From contig JAFDBA010000010.1 in the NCBI GenBank assembly GCA_019313505.1, forward strand, positions 1-24,610: 24,610 nucleotides of DNA, given 5' to 3'. The notes below the pieces were generated by a model that ran no database searches, was not told where the DNA came from, and saw only the letters and a program-made list of their open reading frames with translations. Within the stretch, counting starts at the first letter, position 1, and every line of letters begins with the position of its first letter. A program made the position numbers and the translations under genes. This stretch comes from Deltaproteobacteria bacterium (GTDB lineage: Bacteria > Desulfobacterota > Desulfobacteria > Desulfobacterales > UBA11574). This document shows positions 1 to 7,263 of the stretch, one piece after another.

Positions 1-611
1 ATGGAGATGCTCCTGCTGACAAAGCCCGGCATGACCTGATCAAAATATTCGATAACCGTTGTCTCGATTTCCCACATATCGGCCAGCGCCTGGGCCATCT
101 CAAGCCCTATAAATCCTGCTCCTATTATAACCGCCTTTTCCACACCCCCTTGGGTTATTTTTTTCTTTATAGCGATTGCATCCCTTAAACTGCTGACATT
201 AAAGACGTTTTTAAGGGAAGTTCCCGGCATATCCAGCTTTCTGGGCAGGGAACCCGTAGCAAGTACGAGCTTGTCATAGGAAATATCAGATTCTTCACCA
301 CTGCTCTTCTTGATATGTACTGTTTTATTTGAGCGGTCGATTTTCGTGACTTCGGTGCCTGTCATGGCGACAATGCCCTTGTCGTTTAAGAAAAAATTCT
401 CATCCCGGACCATATGGAAACTGGTGGATCTAAGCTCGGTCTCGTCGCTCACATCCCCTGCCACATAAAATGGTATGCCACACCCTCCATATGATATCAA
501 TTCATCCTTGTCTATTATGGTAACGTTTGCATCCTGCCTGAGCCGCTTGAACCTGCAGGCGGCCTTTGCTCCAAGGGCAACTGCACCCACAATAACTATG
601 TTTTCCGCCAT
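1..611 (-). CDS. FAD/NAD(P)-dependent pyridine nucleotide-disulfide oxidoreductase, CoA-disulfide reductase / NADH oxidase type (5' part, cut by window edge)
   Basis: Reading the minus strand from an ATG at 611 gives about 203 open codons that run off the left edge. The start is preceded by a good ribosome-binding site (AGGGGA). The N-terminus (IVIVGAVALGAKAACRFKRL) is the FAD-binding Rossmann fold of this family, with an A in place of the usual second G. Around residue 41 the motif YGGCGIPFYVAGDV carries Cys44, the position of the single redox-active cysteine of CoA-disulfide reductases, NADH oxidases and polysulfide reductases. Further on are the LVLATGS motif and a second nucleotide-binding motif (VIIGAGFIGLEMA). 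The family reduces CoA disulfides, persulfides or polysulfides, or O2, with NAD(P)H. The C-terminus, where a rhodanese or DsrE domain would show, is outside the window, so the exact substrate is open. It is divergent from the sulfur-related operon at 1088. Confidence 0.85.
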   Translation of the reverse strand, partial: MAENIVIVGAVALGAKAACRFKRLRQDANVTIIDKDELISYGGCGIPFYVAGDVSDETELRSTSFHMVRDENFFLNDKGIVAMTGTEVTKIDRSNKTVHIKKSSGEESDISYDKLVLATGSLPRKLDMPGTSLKNVFNVSSLRDAIAIKKKITQGGVEKAVIIGAGFIGLEMAQALADMWEIETTVIEYFDQVMPGFVSRSIS

Positions 612-831
612 TTGTAATCCCCTACTGTTAAGTTGTTGGCTAAAAATATTGACGAGTTCATCAATAGTCGAACTTTATAAAACATAATACTTTTATTAAC
701 GTACCGTTTTGTAGGCACTATCGAAATCAAAAGTCAACAGTCAAAATTTGCCTTATCATCAAAGAAACATGAGTATCCATGGACCGGTTTTTTCTATCAC
801 CGGCTATTCGGTTTTGAATTTCATGTTGCAG

Positions 832-860
832 TTGACATGTTAGGCACTTAGTTGTAGATT
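832..860 (+). promoter_or_regulatory. Candidate sigma-70-type promoter
   Basis: TTGACA at 832-837 is a perfect -35 box, separated by 17 bases from TAGATT (855-860), a 4-of-6 match to TATAAT. It points toward the NIL-ferredoxin gene, but the CACGAAG palindrome lies between them and the 5' leader would be over 200 bases. It is a sequence match only. Confidence 0.25.
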
Positions 861-893
861 TTGTGCATTTTATGGTAAAAAAAGTTTGATCTC

Positions 894-962
894 ACCACGA
901 AGTACACGAAGAGCACGAAGGTTATATATTTTATTCTTCTTTTCCTTCGTGATCTTCGTGGT
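894..962. repeat. Interspersed palindromic repeat built from 9-bp CACGAAG units
   Basis: The left arm (894-921) carries three CACGAAG units at a 9-base period. The right arm (944-962) carries two CTTCGTG units at the same period and ends CTTCGTGGT. Right arm and left arm pair as a long hairpin with an AT-rich loop; the left arm has one extra unit. From general knowledge, similar ACCACGAAG...CTTCGTGGT elements recur between genes in many environmental bacteria and have no agreed function. Confidence 0.8.
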
Positions 963-1087
963 AAAAAATAAAAACGATCTTTTTTGGTTCCGGCTTGTCC
1001 GGGTTAGGCAATTATATTTAAATTAATATTTTTCCATTTTATTTACGTTCATTTAGGGTACAAATAAAGTAATTTCGGAGGAATGCC

Positions 1088-1513
1088 GTGTATTCAAAAA
1101 TACTTATTCTTCGTTTTCCCGCAACCGAGGTGGAAAACCCGATCGTATGTTACCTTGTGAAAGATTATGACCTTACTTTCAATATCCTCAATGCCGCCGT
1201 ACTACCCAGAAAAGAGGGTGTCATGGTTCTGGAATTAACCGGAACCAGAAAAAATTTCAGGGACGGTGTACAATATCTCAAAAATCAGGGAGTAAAGGTT
1301 GAAAATGCATCTCAGGAAATCAAGCGAATCAAAATAAAATGTACGCACTGCGGCGCATGTATCGCTGTTTGTCCAACCGGAGCGCTTTCCATTCAACGAC
1401 CTGAAATGATAGTCGAATTCGACCAGAAAAAATGCAGTATATGTGAACTTTGTGTGCCTGCCTGCCCGACCCGGGCAATGGAAACCCGCCCAACAAATAA
1501 AGCTTTTTTTTGA
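1088..1513 (+). CDS. NIL-domain 2[4Fe-4S] ferredoxin-like protein
   Basis: This 141-residue protein has two parts. Residues about 1-80 match the NIL domain, a small ligand-binding fold best known from the C-terminus of methionine ABC transporter ATPases. Residues about 85-135 hold two complete [4Fe-4S] motifs, CTHCGACIAVCP and CSICELCVPACP. NIL-ferredoxins of methanogens and sulfate reducers are known partners in homocysteine formation from aspartate semialdehyde and sulfide (with a DUF39/COG1900 protein). Here the neighbour is instead mnmA, which starts immediately after this stop codon, so an electron- or sulfur-transfer role in tRNA thiolation is a possible inference. The start is GTG at 1088, chosen for the GGAGGA at 1077-1082; the ATG at 1083 is out of frame. 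Confidence 0.9.
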   Translation: MYSKILILRFPATEVENPIVCYLVKDYDLTFNILNAAVLPRKEGVMVLELTGTRKNFRDGVQYLKNQGVKVENASQEIKRIKIKCTHCGACIAVCPTGALSIQRPEMIVEFDQKKCSICELCVPACPTRAMETRPTNKAFF

Positions 1514-2539
1514 ATGAAGCAATTAACAGCCATTGCCTTAAGCGGCGGTATAGATTCACTTGTAGCAGCATATCTGTTAAAAGAACAGGGGCACAACGTA
1601 ATCGGAATTCATTTTATTACCGGATATGAAGCCCAAACCCATGATAACGATAAAAATAGAGTCTTTTCAAACACAGATTCATCAATATCTACAACCACAA
1701 AAGAGGATACTTGTCATACAATTTCCCATCTTTCGGCCAAGCTGGGAATCGAAGTCAAACTATTGGACTTGAGCATTGAATTTAAAAATAATGTGGTCGA
1801 TTATTTCATACGGACCTATCAGGCCGGTCAAACCCCCAATCCATGCATGGTATGCAATCGGTCGATTAAATTCGGAACTGTTTTCGACTTTGCTCACAAA
1901 CTGGGCGCATCCACTCTTGCCACCGGTCATTATGCCAGAATAAGCAGAGACAATGAAAAGAGATTTCATCTCATAAAAGGCGTGGATCCTAAAAAGGAAC
2001 AGTCTTATTTTCTGGCCCTCATGAGCCAAAAACAGCTGGCACGCACTTTATTTCCTATCGGAAGTATGACAAAATCTGAAGTTATTAAACTTGCGCACGA
2101 AAATGGTCTTGAGCCGGTTAAAAAGAGAGAAAGCCAGGATATATGCTTTATCAGGAACAAAAACTACGGGGAATTTCTTGCGTTTCAAGAAGGATTTGAA
2201 CCCAAGCCTGGCCGGATAGTGGATGTCTATGGCAAGATGCTCGGTCATCACAGGGGACTGCATCTTTTTACCATTGGACAGCGGCGAGGTATCAACTGCC
2301 CCTCTTCCGAACCATATTACGTTGTAAATATGGACCCCGGACAAAACCTGCTGACGGTTGGCTTAAAGAAAGATCTGCTCTCTTTTGAATGCAGGGTTAA
2401 AAACATTAACTGGATTAATCAAAAACCGAACTCACCAATTAAAGTCCATACTCGTGTTAGATACCGTCACAAAGCAGTGACATCCAAACTATTTCCTGTT
2501 AACAGGAAAACAGGTTTGAAAAACCGCAATCAGCTATAA
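1514..2539 (+). CDS. mnmA: tRNA-specific 2-thiouridylase MnmA, C-terminus altered by a frameshift
   Basis: MnmA adds sulfur to position 2 of U34 in tRNA-Lys, -Glu and -Gln. The N-terminal PP-loop motif SGGIDS is at residues 10-15, the TPNPC motif gives Cys111, GHYAR is at 138-142, and QDIC gives the second catalytic cysteine Cys211. The middle-domain motif TIGQRRG follows. The ATG directly abuts the upstream TGA with no clear ribosome-binding site, which suggests translational coupling. The protein stops at 341 residues with an abnormal tail (PVNRKTGLKNRNQL). The family's normal ending, including FEKPQSAITPGQ and LGGGW, is present just downstream in the -1 frame (about 2503-2604). A single missing base in the A-run near 2507-2510 explains this. 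It could be a real mutation or a sequencing or assembly error. Confidence 0.93.
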   Translation: MKQLTAIALSGGIDSLVAAYLLKEQGHNVIGIHFITGYEAQTHDNDKNRVFSNTDSSISTTTKEDTCHTISHLSAKLGIEVKLLDLSIEFKNNVVDYFIRTYQAGQTPNPCMVCNRSIKFGTVFDFAHKLGASTLATGHYARISRDNEKRFHLIKGVDPKKEQSYFLALMSQKQLARTLFPIGSMTKSEVIKLAHENGLEPVKKRESQDICFIRNKNYGEFLAFQEGFEPKPGRIVDVYGKMLGHHRGLHLFTIGQRRGINCPSSEPYYVVNMDPGQNLLTVGLKKDLLSFECRVKNINWINQKPNSPIKVHTRVRYRHKAVTSKLFPVNRKTGLKNRNQL

Positions 2540-2604
2540 CCCCCGGCCAATGCGCTGTATTTTATCAAGATGAGGAGGTTTTGGGTGGTGGGTGGATTGT
2601 TTAA
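2503..2604 (+). pseudogene. mnmA: Displaced 3' end of mnmA in the -1 frame
   Basis: Reading codons from 2503 gives QENRFEKPQSAITPGQCAVF and then YQDEEVLGGGWIV with a stop at 2602-2604. This is the well-conserved last beta-barrel segment of MnmA. It is out of frame with the main ORF, whose codons are offset by one. Adding one A to the run at 2507-2510 would fuse the two into a protein of about 363 residues, the usual family length. The segment has not decayed, so the shift is recent or artefactual. Confidence 0.85.
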
Positions 2605-3931
2605 GATTAGAAGGCTGCATCCAGCACCCAGCTTTACCATCACCACACTGGGCTGCAAAGTGAACCAATACGAGTCGGATGCCATCGCGCAGCAGCTAAA
2701 AAATTCAGGATGTGATTCGGCACACCATAAAGAAAAGGCAGACATGTGCATTATCAACACATGTACTGTCACACATAAAGCATCAATGCAGTCACGGCAG
2801 GCTGTGCGAAAGGCCATACGATCCAATCCGGGAGCACGTATTATTGTAACCGGTTGTTATGCCCAGACGGAGCGTGATGAAATCAATAAAATAGACGGCG
2901 TTCACCACATCATCGGTCACGGGGATAAACTTAGAATACCCGATATCGCCTTATCAAAAGAAAAAGGACCCTACCCTGCCATGATCCGGCAAAACATATT
3001 ATCTGAACACGATTTCAAACAAATTCCTATAACTGTCTTTGGAAATAGGACCCGCCCATTTTTAAAAATACAGGACGGATGTGACACATTCTGCACATAC
3101 TGCATCGTCCCCTATGCACGTGGACGCAGCCGCAGCATGCCTCTTGAAAACGTGTTAGAAAATATAAAGCAGCTCAAGCAGGCCGGATACCACGAAGTTG
3201 TCCTTACCGGCGTGCACCTGGGTGCCTACGGACTCGATCTCTCTCCAAAAGCCGACTTAACAGGGCTGATAAACCGGATTTGCGAATCCGATCCTATCGA
3301 CCGTGTGCGACTCAGTTCTATAGAACCCCATGAGATTACGGATGATATAATACAACTTGTGGCAAAAACAGACATTTTTTGTCATCACTTTCATATTCCT
3401 CTTCAAAGCGGGGATGATCATGTCTTACAAAAAATGCGCCGGCCGTACACAAACTCGTTCTTTAAAGATTTGATTATTAAAATCAACGAATTGATTCCCC
3501 ATGCCGCCATAGGTGTTGATACGCTGATAGGGTTCCCCGGTGAAACCGAAAAGGCTTTTGAAAATACATATTCATTAATCGATGAATTACCCGTCACTTA
3601 TTTACATGTTTTCCCGTTTTCAGCCAGAAAGGGAACACCTGCAAGCAAATATCCGCAACAGATCGATTCAAAAACAATCAAGACCCGCTGTGAGAAAATG
3701 CGCAGCCTCGGCGACGTTAAAAAAAAGGATTTTTACAAAACATTTACAGGGAAAAAGGTTGAAATCCTTATTGAAGGCAAAATGGACAGATCCACGGGTT
3801 TGCTTAAGGGAATCACATCAAACTATATACCTGTTCATGTAAAAGGCGGCAAAGATCTTGAAAATACTATGGTTCAATCTATAATCGACAGGGTAGAAAG
3901 CAATAATAAGGTGTTCGGTGCTTTTTATTGA
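2585..3931 (+). CDS. mtaB: MiaB-like tRNA methylthiotransferase, MtaB type
   Basis: This radical-SAM enzyme of the MiaB/RimO family would convert t6A37 to ms2t6A37 in tRNA. The N-terminal domain begins TITTLGCKVNQYES and carries INTCTVT and TGCYAQTE, supplying three cysteines for one [4Fe-4S] cluster. The radical-SAM motif is CDTFCTYC, in IQDGCDTFCTYCIVPYARG. A C-terminal TRAM-like region follows. LGCKVNQYES rather than LGCQMN favours MtaB over MiaB. The open frame extends back to an ATG at 2570, but AGGAGG at 2573-2578 is placed correctly for GTG at 2585 (or 2588), so I take 2585. That start overlaps the displaced end of mnmA by about 20 bases, as expected of a tight operon. Confidence 0.9.
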   Translation: MVGGLFKIRRLHPAPSFTITTLGCKVNQYESDAIAQQLKNSGCDSAHHKEKADMCIINTCTVTHKASMQSRQAVRKAIRSNPGARIIVTGCYAQTERDEINKIDGVHHIIGHGDKLRIPDIALSKEKGPYPAMIRQNILSEHDFKQIPITVFGNRTRPFLKIQDGCDTFCTYCIVPYARGRSRSMPLENVLENIKQLKQAGYHEVVLTGVHLGAYGLDLSPKADLTGLINRICESDPIDRVRLSSIEPHEITDDIIQLVAKTDIFCHHFHIPLQSGDDHVLQKMRRPYTNSFFKDLIIKINELIPHAAIGVDTLIGFPGETEKAFENTYSLIDELPVTYLHVFPFSARKGTPASKYPQQIDSKTIKTRCEKMRSLGDVKKKDFYKTFTGKKVEILIEGKMDRSTGLLKGITSNYIPVHVKGGKDLENTMVQSIIDRVESNNKVFGAFY

Positions 3932-3940
3932 CACAGCCAT

Positions 3941-4094
3941 GAGACTTTTAACGAATTTATCAACTATAGATGGCTAAGTAAAAAGGTTCATATACAAGGC
4001 GTAGTATTTTTTCAGGAACGAGGCCATACATGTAGTATGCCGAGTGTCTGCAAAAATACTACAACGTAGTTGAGGGACTTTTTACGACGCCATC
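3941..4094. repeat. GTAAAAAG/CTTTTTAC hairpin element, full copy A, preceded by an arm remnant
   Basis: The full element spans 3969-4094 (126 bp). Outer arms are GATGGC...GTAAAAAG (left) and CTTTTTAC...GCCATC (right). A second stem pairs 4001-4015 with 4048-4062 (14 of 15 bases), and a central hairpin has CATAC/GTATG arms around ATGTA. The 28 bases before it (3941-3966) resemble a degraded right arm of another copy, including ATCAACTATA that also follows copy B. It lies between mtaB and the hisHF gene. Confidence 0.8.
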
Positions 4095-4114
4095 AAAATT
4101 AAACAGGAATAAAA

Positions 4115-5686
4115 ATGATAACATTATTAGATTATGGTGCCGGTAATGTCAGAAGTGTCATAAATGCAATAGAAAGTTTGGGACAAAAAGTTAAAGTTGT
4201 CTCTGATGTTGATGATATACTATCTGCTGAAAGGCTTGTTTTCCCCGGGGTAGGCAATTTCGGAAGTATGATGCGAATTTTAAATGATAAGAATTATGTT
4301 GATCCTTTAAAAGAATATTTGCTCTCAGACAGGCCGTTTCTTGGTATATGTTTAGGTTTGCATGCCTTGTTCGAAAAAAGTGACGAAGCTCCTGATATTA
4401 CAGGATTGGGTTTATTATCAGGATATGTTAAAAAATTCAATATTGATCGTTCTGTTCCTCATATTGGATGGAACGGCATGAATATAAAAAAACCATCCCG
4501 GATATTCAACGGGTTGTGCGGTAATGAAAAATTTTACTTTGTACATTCATTTCACGTTGTACCCGATGATGATTCCGTTGTTTTAACAACAACCAACTAT
4601 GGTTTAGAATTTGTCAGCGGTATTCAAAAAGGAAATATCACGGCCACACAATTCCATCCGGAAAAAAGTGGAGATGGGGGAATAACTTTACTAAAGAATT
4701 TCCTTGAACCCGGCAGTGAAAAAAAGGCAACCACCCATGTTTTAAAAGAAACCAGACTGTCTAAAAGAATAGTTGCATGTTTAGATGTCAGATCAAACGA
4801 CCAGGGAGATCTTGTTGTTACCAAGGGCGACCAATACGATGTTAGAGAAAACGGAGAGGTAAGAAATCTCGGCAAGCCAGTTGAACTTGCAGGGAGGTAT
4901 TATGAAGAAGGCGCTGATGAGATAACATTTCTAAATATTACAGGGTTCAGAGATTTTCCATTAAAAGATATACCCATGATGGAAGTATTAAAACAAACTT
5001 CCAAAAATGTCTTTGTTCCATTAACCATCGGAGGAGGCATTAGAGATTATACGGATACGCAAGGCAGGAAATATACCGCATTGGAAGTCGCAACCGAATA
5101 TTTCAGGTCAGGTGCGGATAAGATTTCCATAGGAAGTGATGCTGTCTTAATTGCGGAAGCGTATTTAAGAACAGGCAAAAAAACCGGTGACAGTTCAATT
5201 GAGCAAATATCTGAAGTTTACGGCGCACAGGCAGTTGTCATATCAATCGATCCAAGAAGAGTTTATGTATCATCGCCGGATCAGATAAATCACCAGGTGA
5301 TAAAAACAGATGAAAAAGGTCCCTTGGGAGAAGAGTACTGCTGGTATCAATGTACAATCAAAGGGGGAAGAGAGGGCAGAGACATAGATGCTGTAACTCT
5401 TGCACAAGTCTGCGAAAAATTAGGCGCCGGAGAAATACTGTTAAATTGTATAGATAAAGACGGGACTAATTCAGGTTATGATATTGAGCTAATAAATGCT
5501 GTTAAGAATGCTGTAACGATTCCGGTAATAGCATCAAGTGGTGCCGGTTGCGTTGAACATTTCTACGAAGTATTTACAAAAACAGAAGCAGAATCCGCAC
5601 TGGCAGCCGGCATATTTCATAGAAAAGAAGTTTCTATACTCGAGGTAAAAAATTATCTGCGCGACAAGGTGGAAACAAGGTTATAG
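4115..5686 (+). CDS. hisHF: Bifunctional imidazole glycerol phosphate synthase, HisH-HisF fusion (HIS7-like)
   Basis: One 523-residue chain carries both halves of imidazole glycerol phosphate synthase, the fifth step of histidine synthesis, which links glutamine hydrolysis to ring closure giving IGP and AICAR. Residues 1-about 200 are the class I glutaminase HisH with the triad Cys79 (GICLG), His181 and Glu183 (FHPEKSG). A linker of about 15 residues leads to the HisF barrel from about 215, with catalytic Asp224 (VACLDV) and Asp379 (VVISIDPRR) and the loop TIGGGIRD at 304-311. Long HisF insertions (GDLVVTKGDQYDVRE, the region 355-365, and EEYCWYQCTIKGGREGRD) match the plant and fungal HIS7 form rather than ordinary bacterial HisF. 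No other his gene is nearby. The start ATG has AGGAA about six bases upstream. Confidence 0.95.
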   Translation: MITLLDYGAGNVRSVINAIESLGQKVKVVSDVDDILSAERLVFPGVGNFGSMMRILNDKNYVDPLKEYLLSDRPFLGICLGLHALFEKSDEAPDITGLGLLSGYVKKFNIDRSVPHIGWNGMNIKKPSRIFNGLCGNEKFYFVHSFHVVPDDDSVVLTTTNYGLEFVSGIQKGNITATQFHPEKSGDGGITLLKNFLEPGSEKKATTHVLKETRLSKRIVACLDVRSNDQGDLVVTKGDQYDVRENGEVRNLGKPVELAGRYYEEGADEITFLNITGFRDFPLKDIPMMEVLKQTSKNVFVPLTIGGGIRDYTDTQGRKYTALEVATEYFRSGADKISIGSDAVLIAEAYLRTGKKTGDSSIEQISEVYGAQAVVISIDPRRVYVSSPDQINHQVIKTDEKGPLGEEYCWYQCTIKGGREGRDIDAVTLAQVCEKLGAGEILLNCIDKDGTNSGYDIELINAVKNAVTIPVIASSGAGCVEHFYEVFTKTEAESALAAGIFHRKEVSILEVKNYLRDKVETRL

Positions 5687-5747
5687 GAAGCGTTTCCAAA
5701 CCCTGGTTTTAAACATCAAAAAAGGACCAAAAGTAAAGCAGAAATCC

Positions 5748-5779
5748 CCGGTTGAAAAAGAATTTTTTGTTGCAACCGG
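5748..5779 (+). terminator. Possible hairpin terminator after hisHF
   Basis: CCGGTTG (5748-5754) pairs perfectly with CAACCGG (5773-5779) around an 18-base AT-rich loop. The tail (CACCTCCTTTTG) is not a clean T-run, so termination is uncertain. Confidence 0.3.
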
Positions 5780-5857
5780 CACCTCCTTTTGTTAATTTAA
5801 TAGAAAAATCATATTTATCTTGCATAATAATCTTTTAAATAAAAAGGAGAACAAAAT

Positions 5858-6478
5858 ATGGCCGTAATAACTATAACCAGAAACTATGCTTCGGGTGGCA
5901 GGAAAATAGGACGAATACTCGCCAAAAGATTCAATTATCAATACGTTGACAAATCCCTGTTTCAAAGAATAGCTGAAGACCTGCATGTTTCGGAAAGAAC
6001 GTTAGAATCCTTCGAGGGTAGCAGAGAATACAGAATATCCAACATTTTCTCTAAATTATTCAGCCAAAACTACATTCAGCGAATTGTGGGCCACGATAGA
6101 AGTGTGGTCGAAGATAAAGAGTATCAGAAAATCTTGAGAAACCTTATAATTGAGACTGCAAAAGAAGATAATGTGGTAATTATAGGGCGAGCAGCATATT
6201 TTTTCTTAAAAGATATGGAAAATTGCTTTCATTTTAACCTGATTGCCTCAACGGATTCGAGAAAAAAATATGCAATTGAAAACCTTAAAGTCTCACGGGA
6301 CAGAACCCAGGAAATTGTAGAGAAACATGATAACATCCAACTTTGGTTCAAACGTTCAATTTGCGGGGAAGACTTTGACAATCAATTTTTGTTTCACCTT
6401 ACGTTGAATATGAGCTTTGTCCCCCTTGAAAAAGCTGTCGAGATTATGGAGTCGGCAGTGAATGTGATGGGTTCGTAA
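5858..6478 (+). CDS. Cytidylate kinase-like family protein
   Basis: This 206-residue protein matches the cytidylate-kinase-like family, P-loop proteins distinct from the true Cmk. It opens with ITITRNYASGGRKIGRILAKRF, the family's variant nucleotide-binding loop, with RN where SRE is usual. VVIIGRAAYFFL at about residues 107-118 is the second conserved block (GRGAxxIL in relatives). The C-terminal HLTLNMSFVPLEKAV matches the family end. Substrate and role are unknown for most members. AAAGGAG is seven bases before the ATG. The stop TAA lies inside an arm of the GTAAAAAG repeat family (6466-6484), only ten bases before the end of the convergent DUF6125-like gene. Confidence 0.85.
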   Translation: MAVITITRNYASGGRKIGRILAKRFNYQYVDKSLFQRIAEDLHVSERTLESFEGSREYRISNIFSKLFSQNYIQRIVGHDRSVVEDKEYQKILRNLIIETAKEDNVVIIGRAAYFFLKDMENCFHFNLIASTDSRKKYAIENLKVSRDRTQEIVEKHDNIQLWFKRSICGEDFDNQFLFHLTLNMSFVPLEKAVEIMESAVNVMGS

Positions 6479-6484
6479 AAAGTG
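6466..6484. repeat. Partial GTAAAAAG hairpin element (left arm) at a convergent junction
   Basis: The 19 bases GATGGGTTCGTAAAAAGTG match the left arm of the dispersed hairpin family (GATGGC...GTAAAAAG in copy A). It sits across the stop codon of the cytidylate-kinase-like gene, with no matching right arm before the opposing gene ends at 6489. Confidence 0.55.
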
Positions 6485-6488
6485 TTCC

Positions 6489-7238
6489 TTATTTTGTAAT
6501 CGTAAAACGCCATGCACAAAACCATTCTTCGGGATGGTCATCAGGCGGACAGCCGATGCACTCGGTTCGGATTCTCGGATCAATGGCTTCGGCAAAATAA
6601 GTATACTCTACCAGTCCAGCGGATTTACAGGGATAATCGTCAAGGCCTTTACGTTTTCTTGCAGATTGAACCCTGCACTCGTTCATTTGAAATACAAAAC
6701 TGTCAGATCCTTCATCAACAATAGACTGAGTATTTATACTGGCATAGATACGAAAATTAAGAGCTTTTTTTAAACCCTTCAGACCGGGTCTTGCAGGAAG
6801 ATTCAAAAAATCCTTAATGGCCCGAGCTTCAAATGGCGAAAACTGAGCCCAGCAGGAATCGTTACAACGCTTGGCATCATTCATGTCTTTTGTAAATTCC
6901 ACAGCCTGAAACCATACTCCGTCATTGGCCAGCCAGTTCACGGCCACACTATCCATAAGTTCCATCAGGGATTCCTTTGACTTATTAAACAGCGGCAACG
7001 GAATTCCGTCTTTCATTTCAAACCCGAAGGCCTTTGACAGCCTCTTCATTTGAATGCCATAACTTCTTTCAGATGCATTTTTAAGAATATCCAGGGCCTT
7101 TTCCATACCCATCTGGTGTTTAACCTCATTAAACCAGAGGGCATAATGGATGATAATGCGATGCAACATGTCCAGAACAAGACGAGCAGTATTTTCATGA
7201 TCCAGATCTTCTATCTTCTCTACTTTGTTCAAGTCCAA
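6489..7238 (-). CDS. DUF6125-like family protein, cysteine-rich C-terminus
   Basis: This 249-residue protein appears to belong to the DUF6125 family common in Desulfobacterota; I recall the family from the run NWLANDGVWFQAVEF and the MNDAKRCNDSCWAQFSPFEA block. Function is unknown; some relatives are annotated near L-2-amino-thiazoline-4-carboxylate hydrolases, which is not evidence of activity here. The C-terminal half is rich in cysteine and histidine (CNDSCW, MNECRVQ, DYPCKS, and TECIGCPPDDHPEEWFC), which suggests metal or Fe-S binding. The start is TTG at 7238 with AAAGGA about eight bases upstream; no ATG is better placed. It follows the crotonase gene by 25 bases and is probably co-transcribed with it. 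Confidence 0.75.
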   Translation of the reverse strand: MDLNKVEKIEDLDHENTARLVLDMLHRIIIHYALWFNEVKHQMGMEKALDILKNASERSYGIQMKRLSKAFGFEMKDGIPLPLFNKSKESLMELMDSVAVNWLANDGVWFQAVEFTKDMNDAKRCNDSCWAQFSPFEARAIKDFLNLPARPGLKGLKKALNFRIYASINTQSIVDEGSDSFVFQMNECRVQSARKRKGLDDYPCKSAGLVEYTYFAEAIDPRIRTECIGCPPDDHPEEWFCAWRFTITK

Positions 7239-7263
7239 AATCTATCCTTTATCAAACAGAATA

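Larger units (their letters stand above)
612..1087. other. Divergent intergenic region with palindromic repeat
   Basis: This is 476 bases between the divergent flavoprotein and NIL-ferredoxin genes. I see no coding region. It holds the CACGAAG palindrome (894-962), a weak candidate promoter toward the right (832-860), and a well-formed ribosome-binding site (GGAGGA, 1077-1082) six to seven bases before the GTG at 1088. Confidence 0.6.

Noticed and set aside
475..687. Plus-strand 70-residue ORF
   Set aside because: It is the antisense shadow of the flavoprotein gene whose start is at 611.
3582..3842. Plus-strand 86-residue ORF inside mtaB
   Set aside because: It is an alternate frame of a clear radical-SAM gene with no own start signal.
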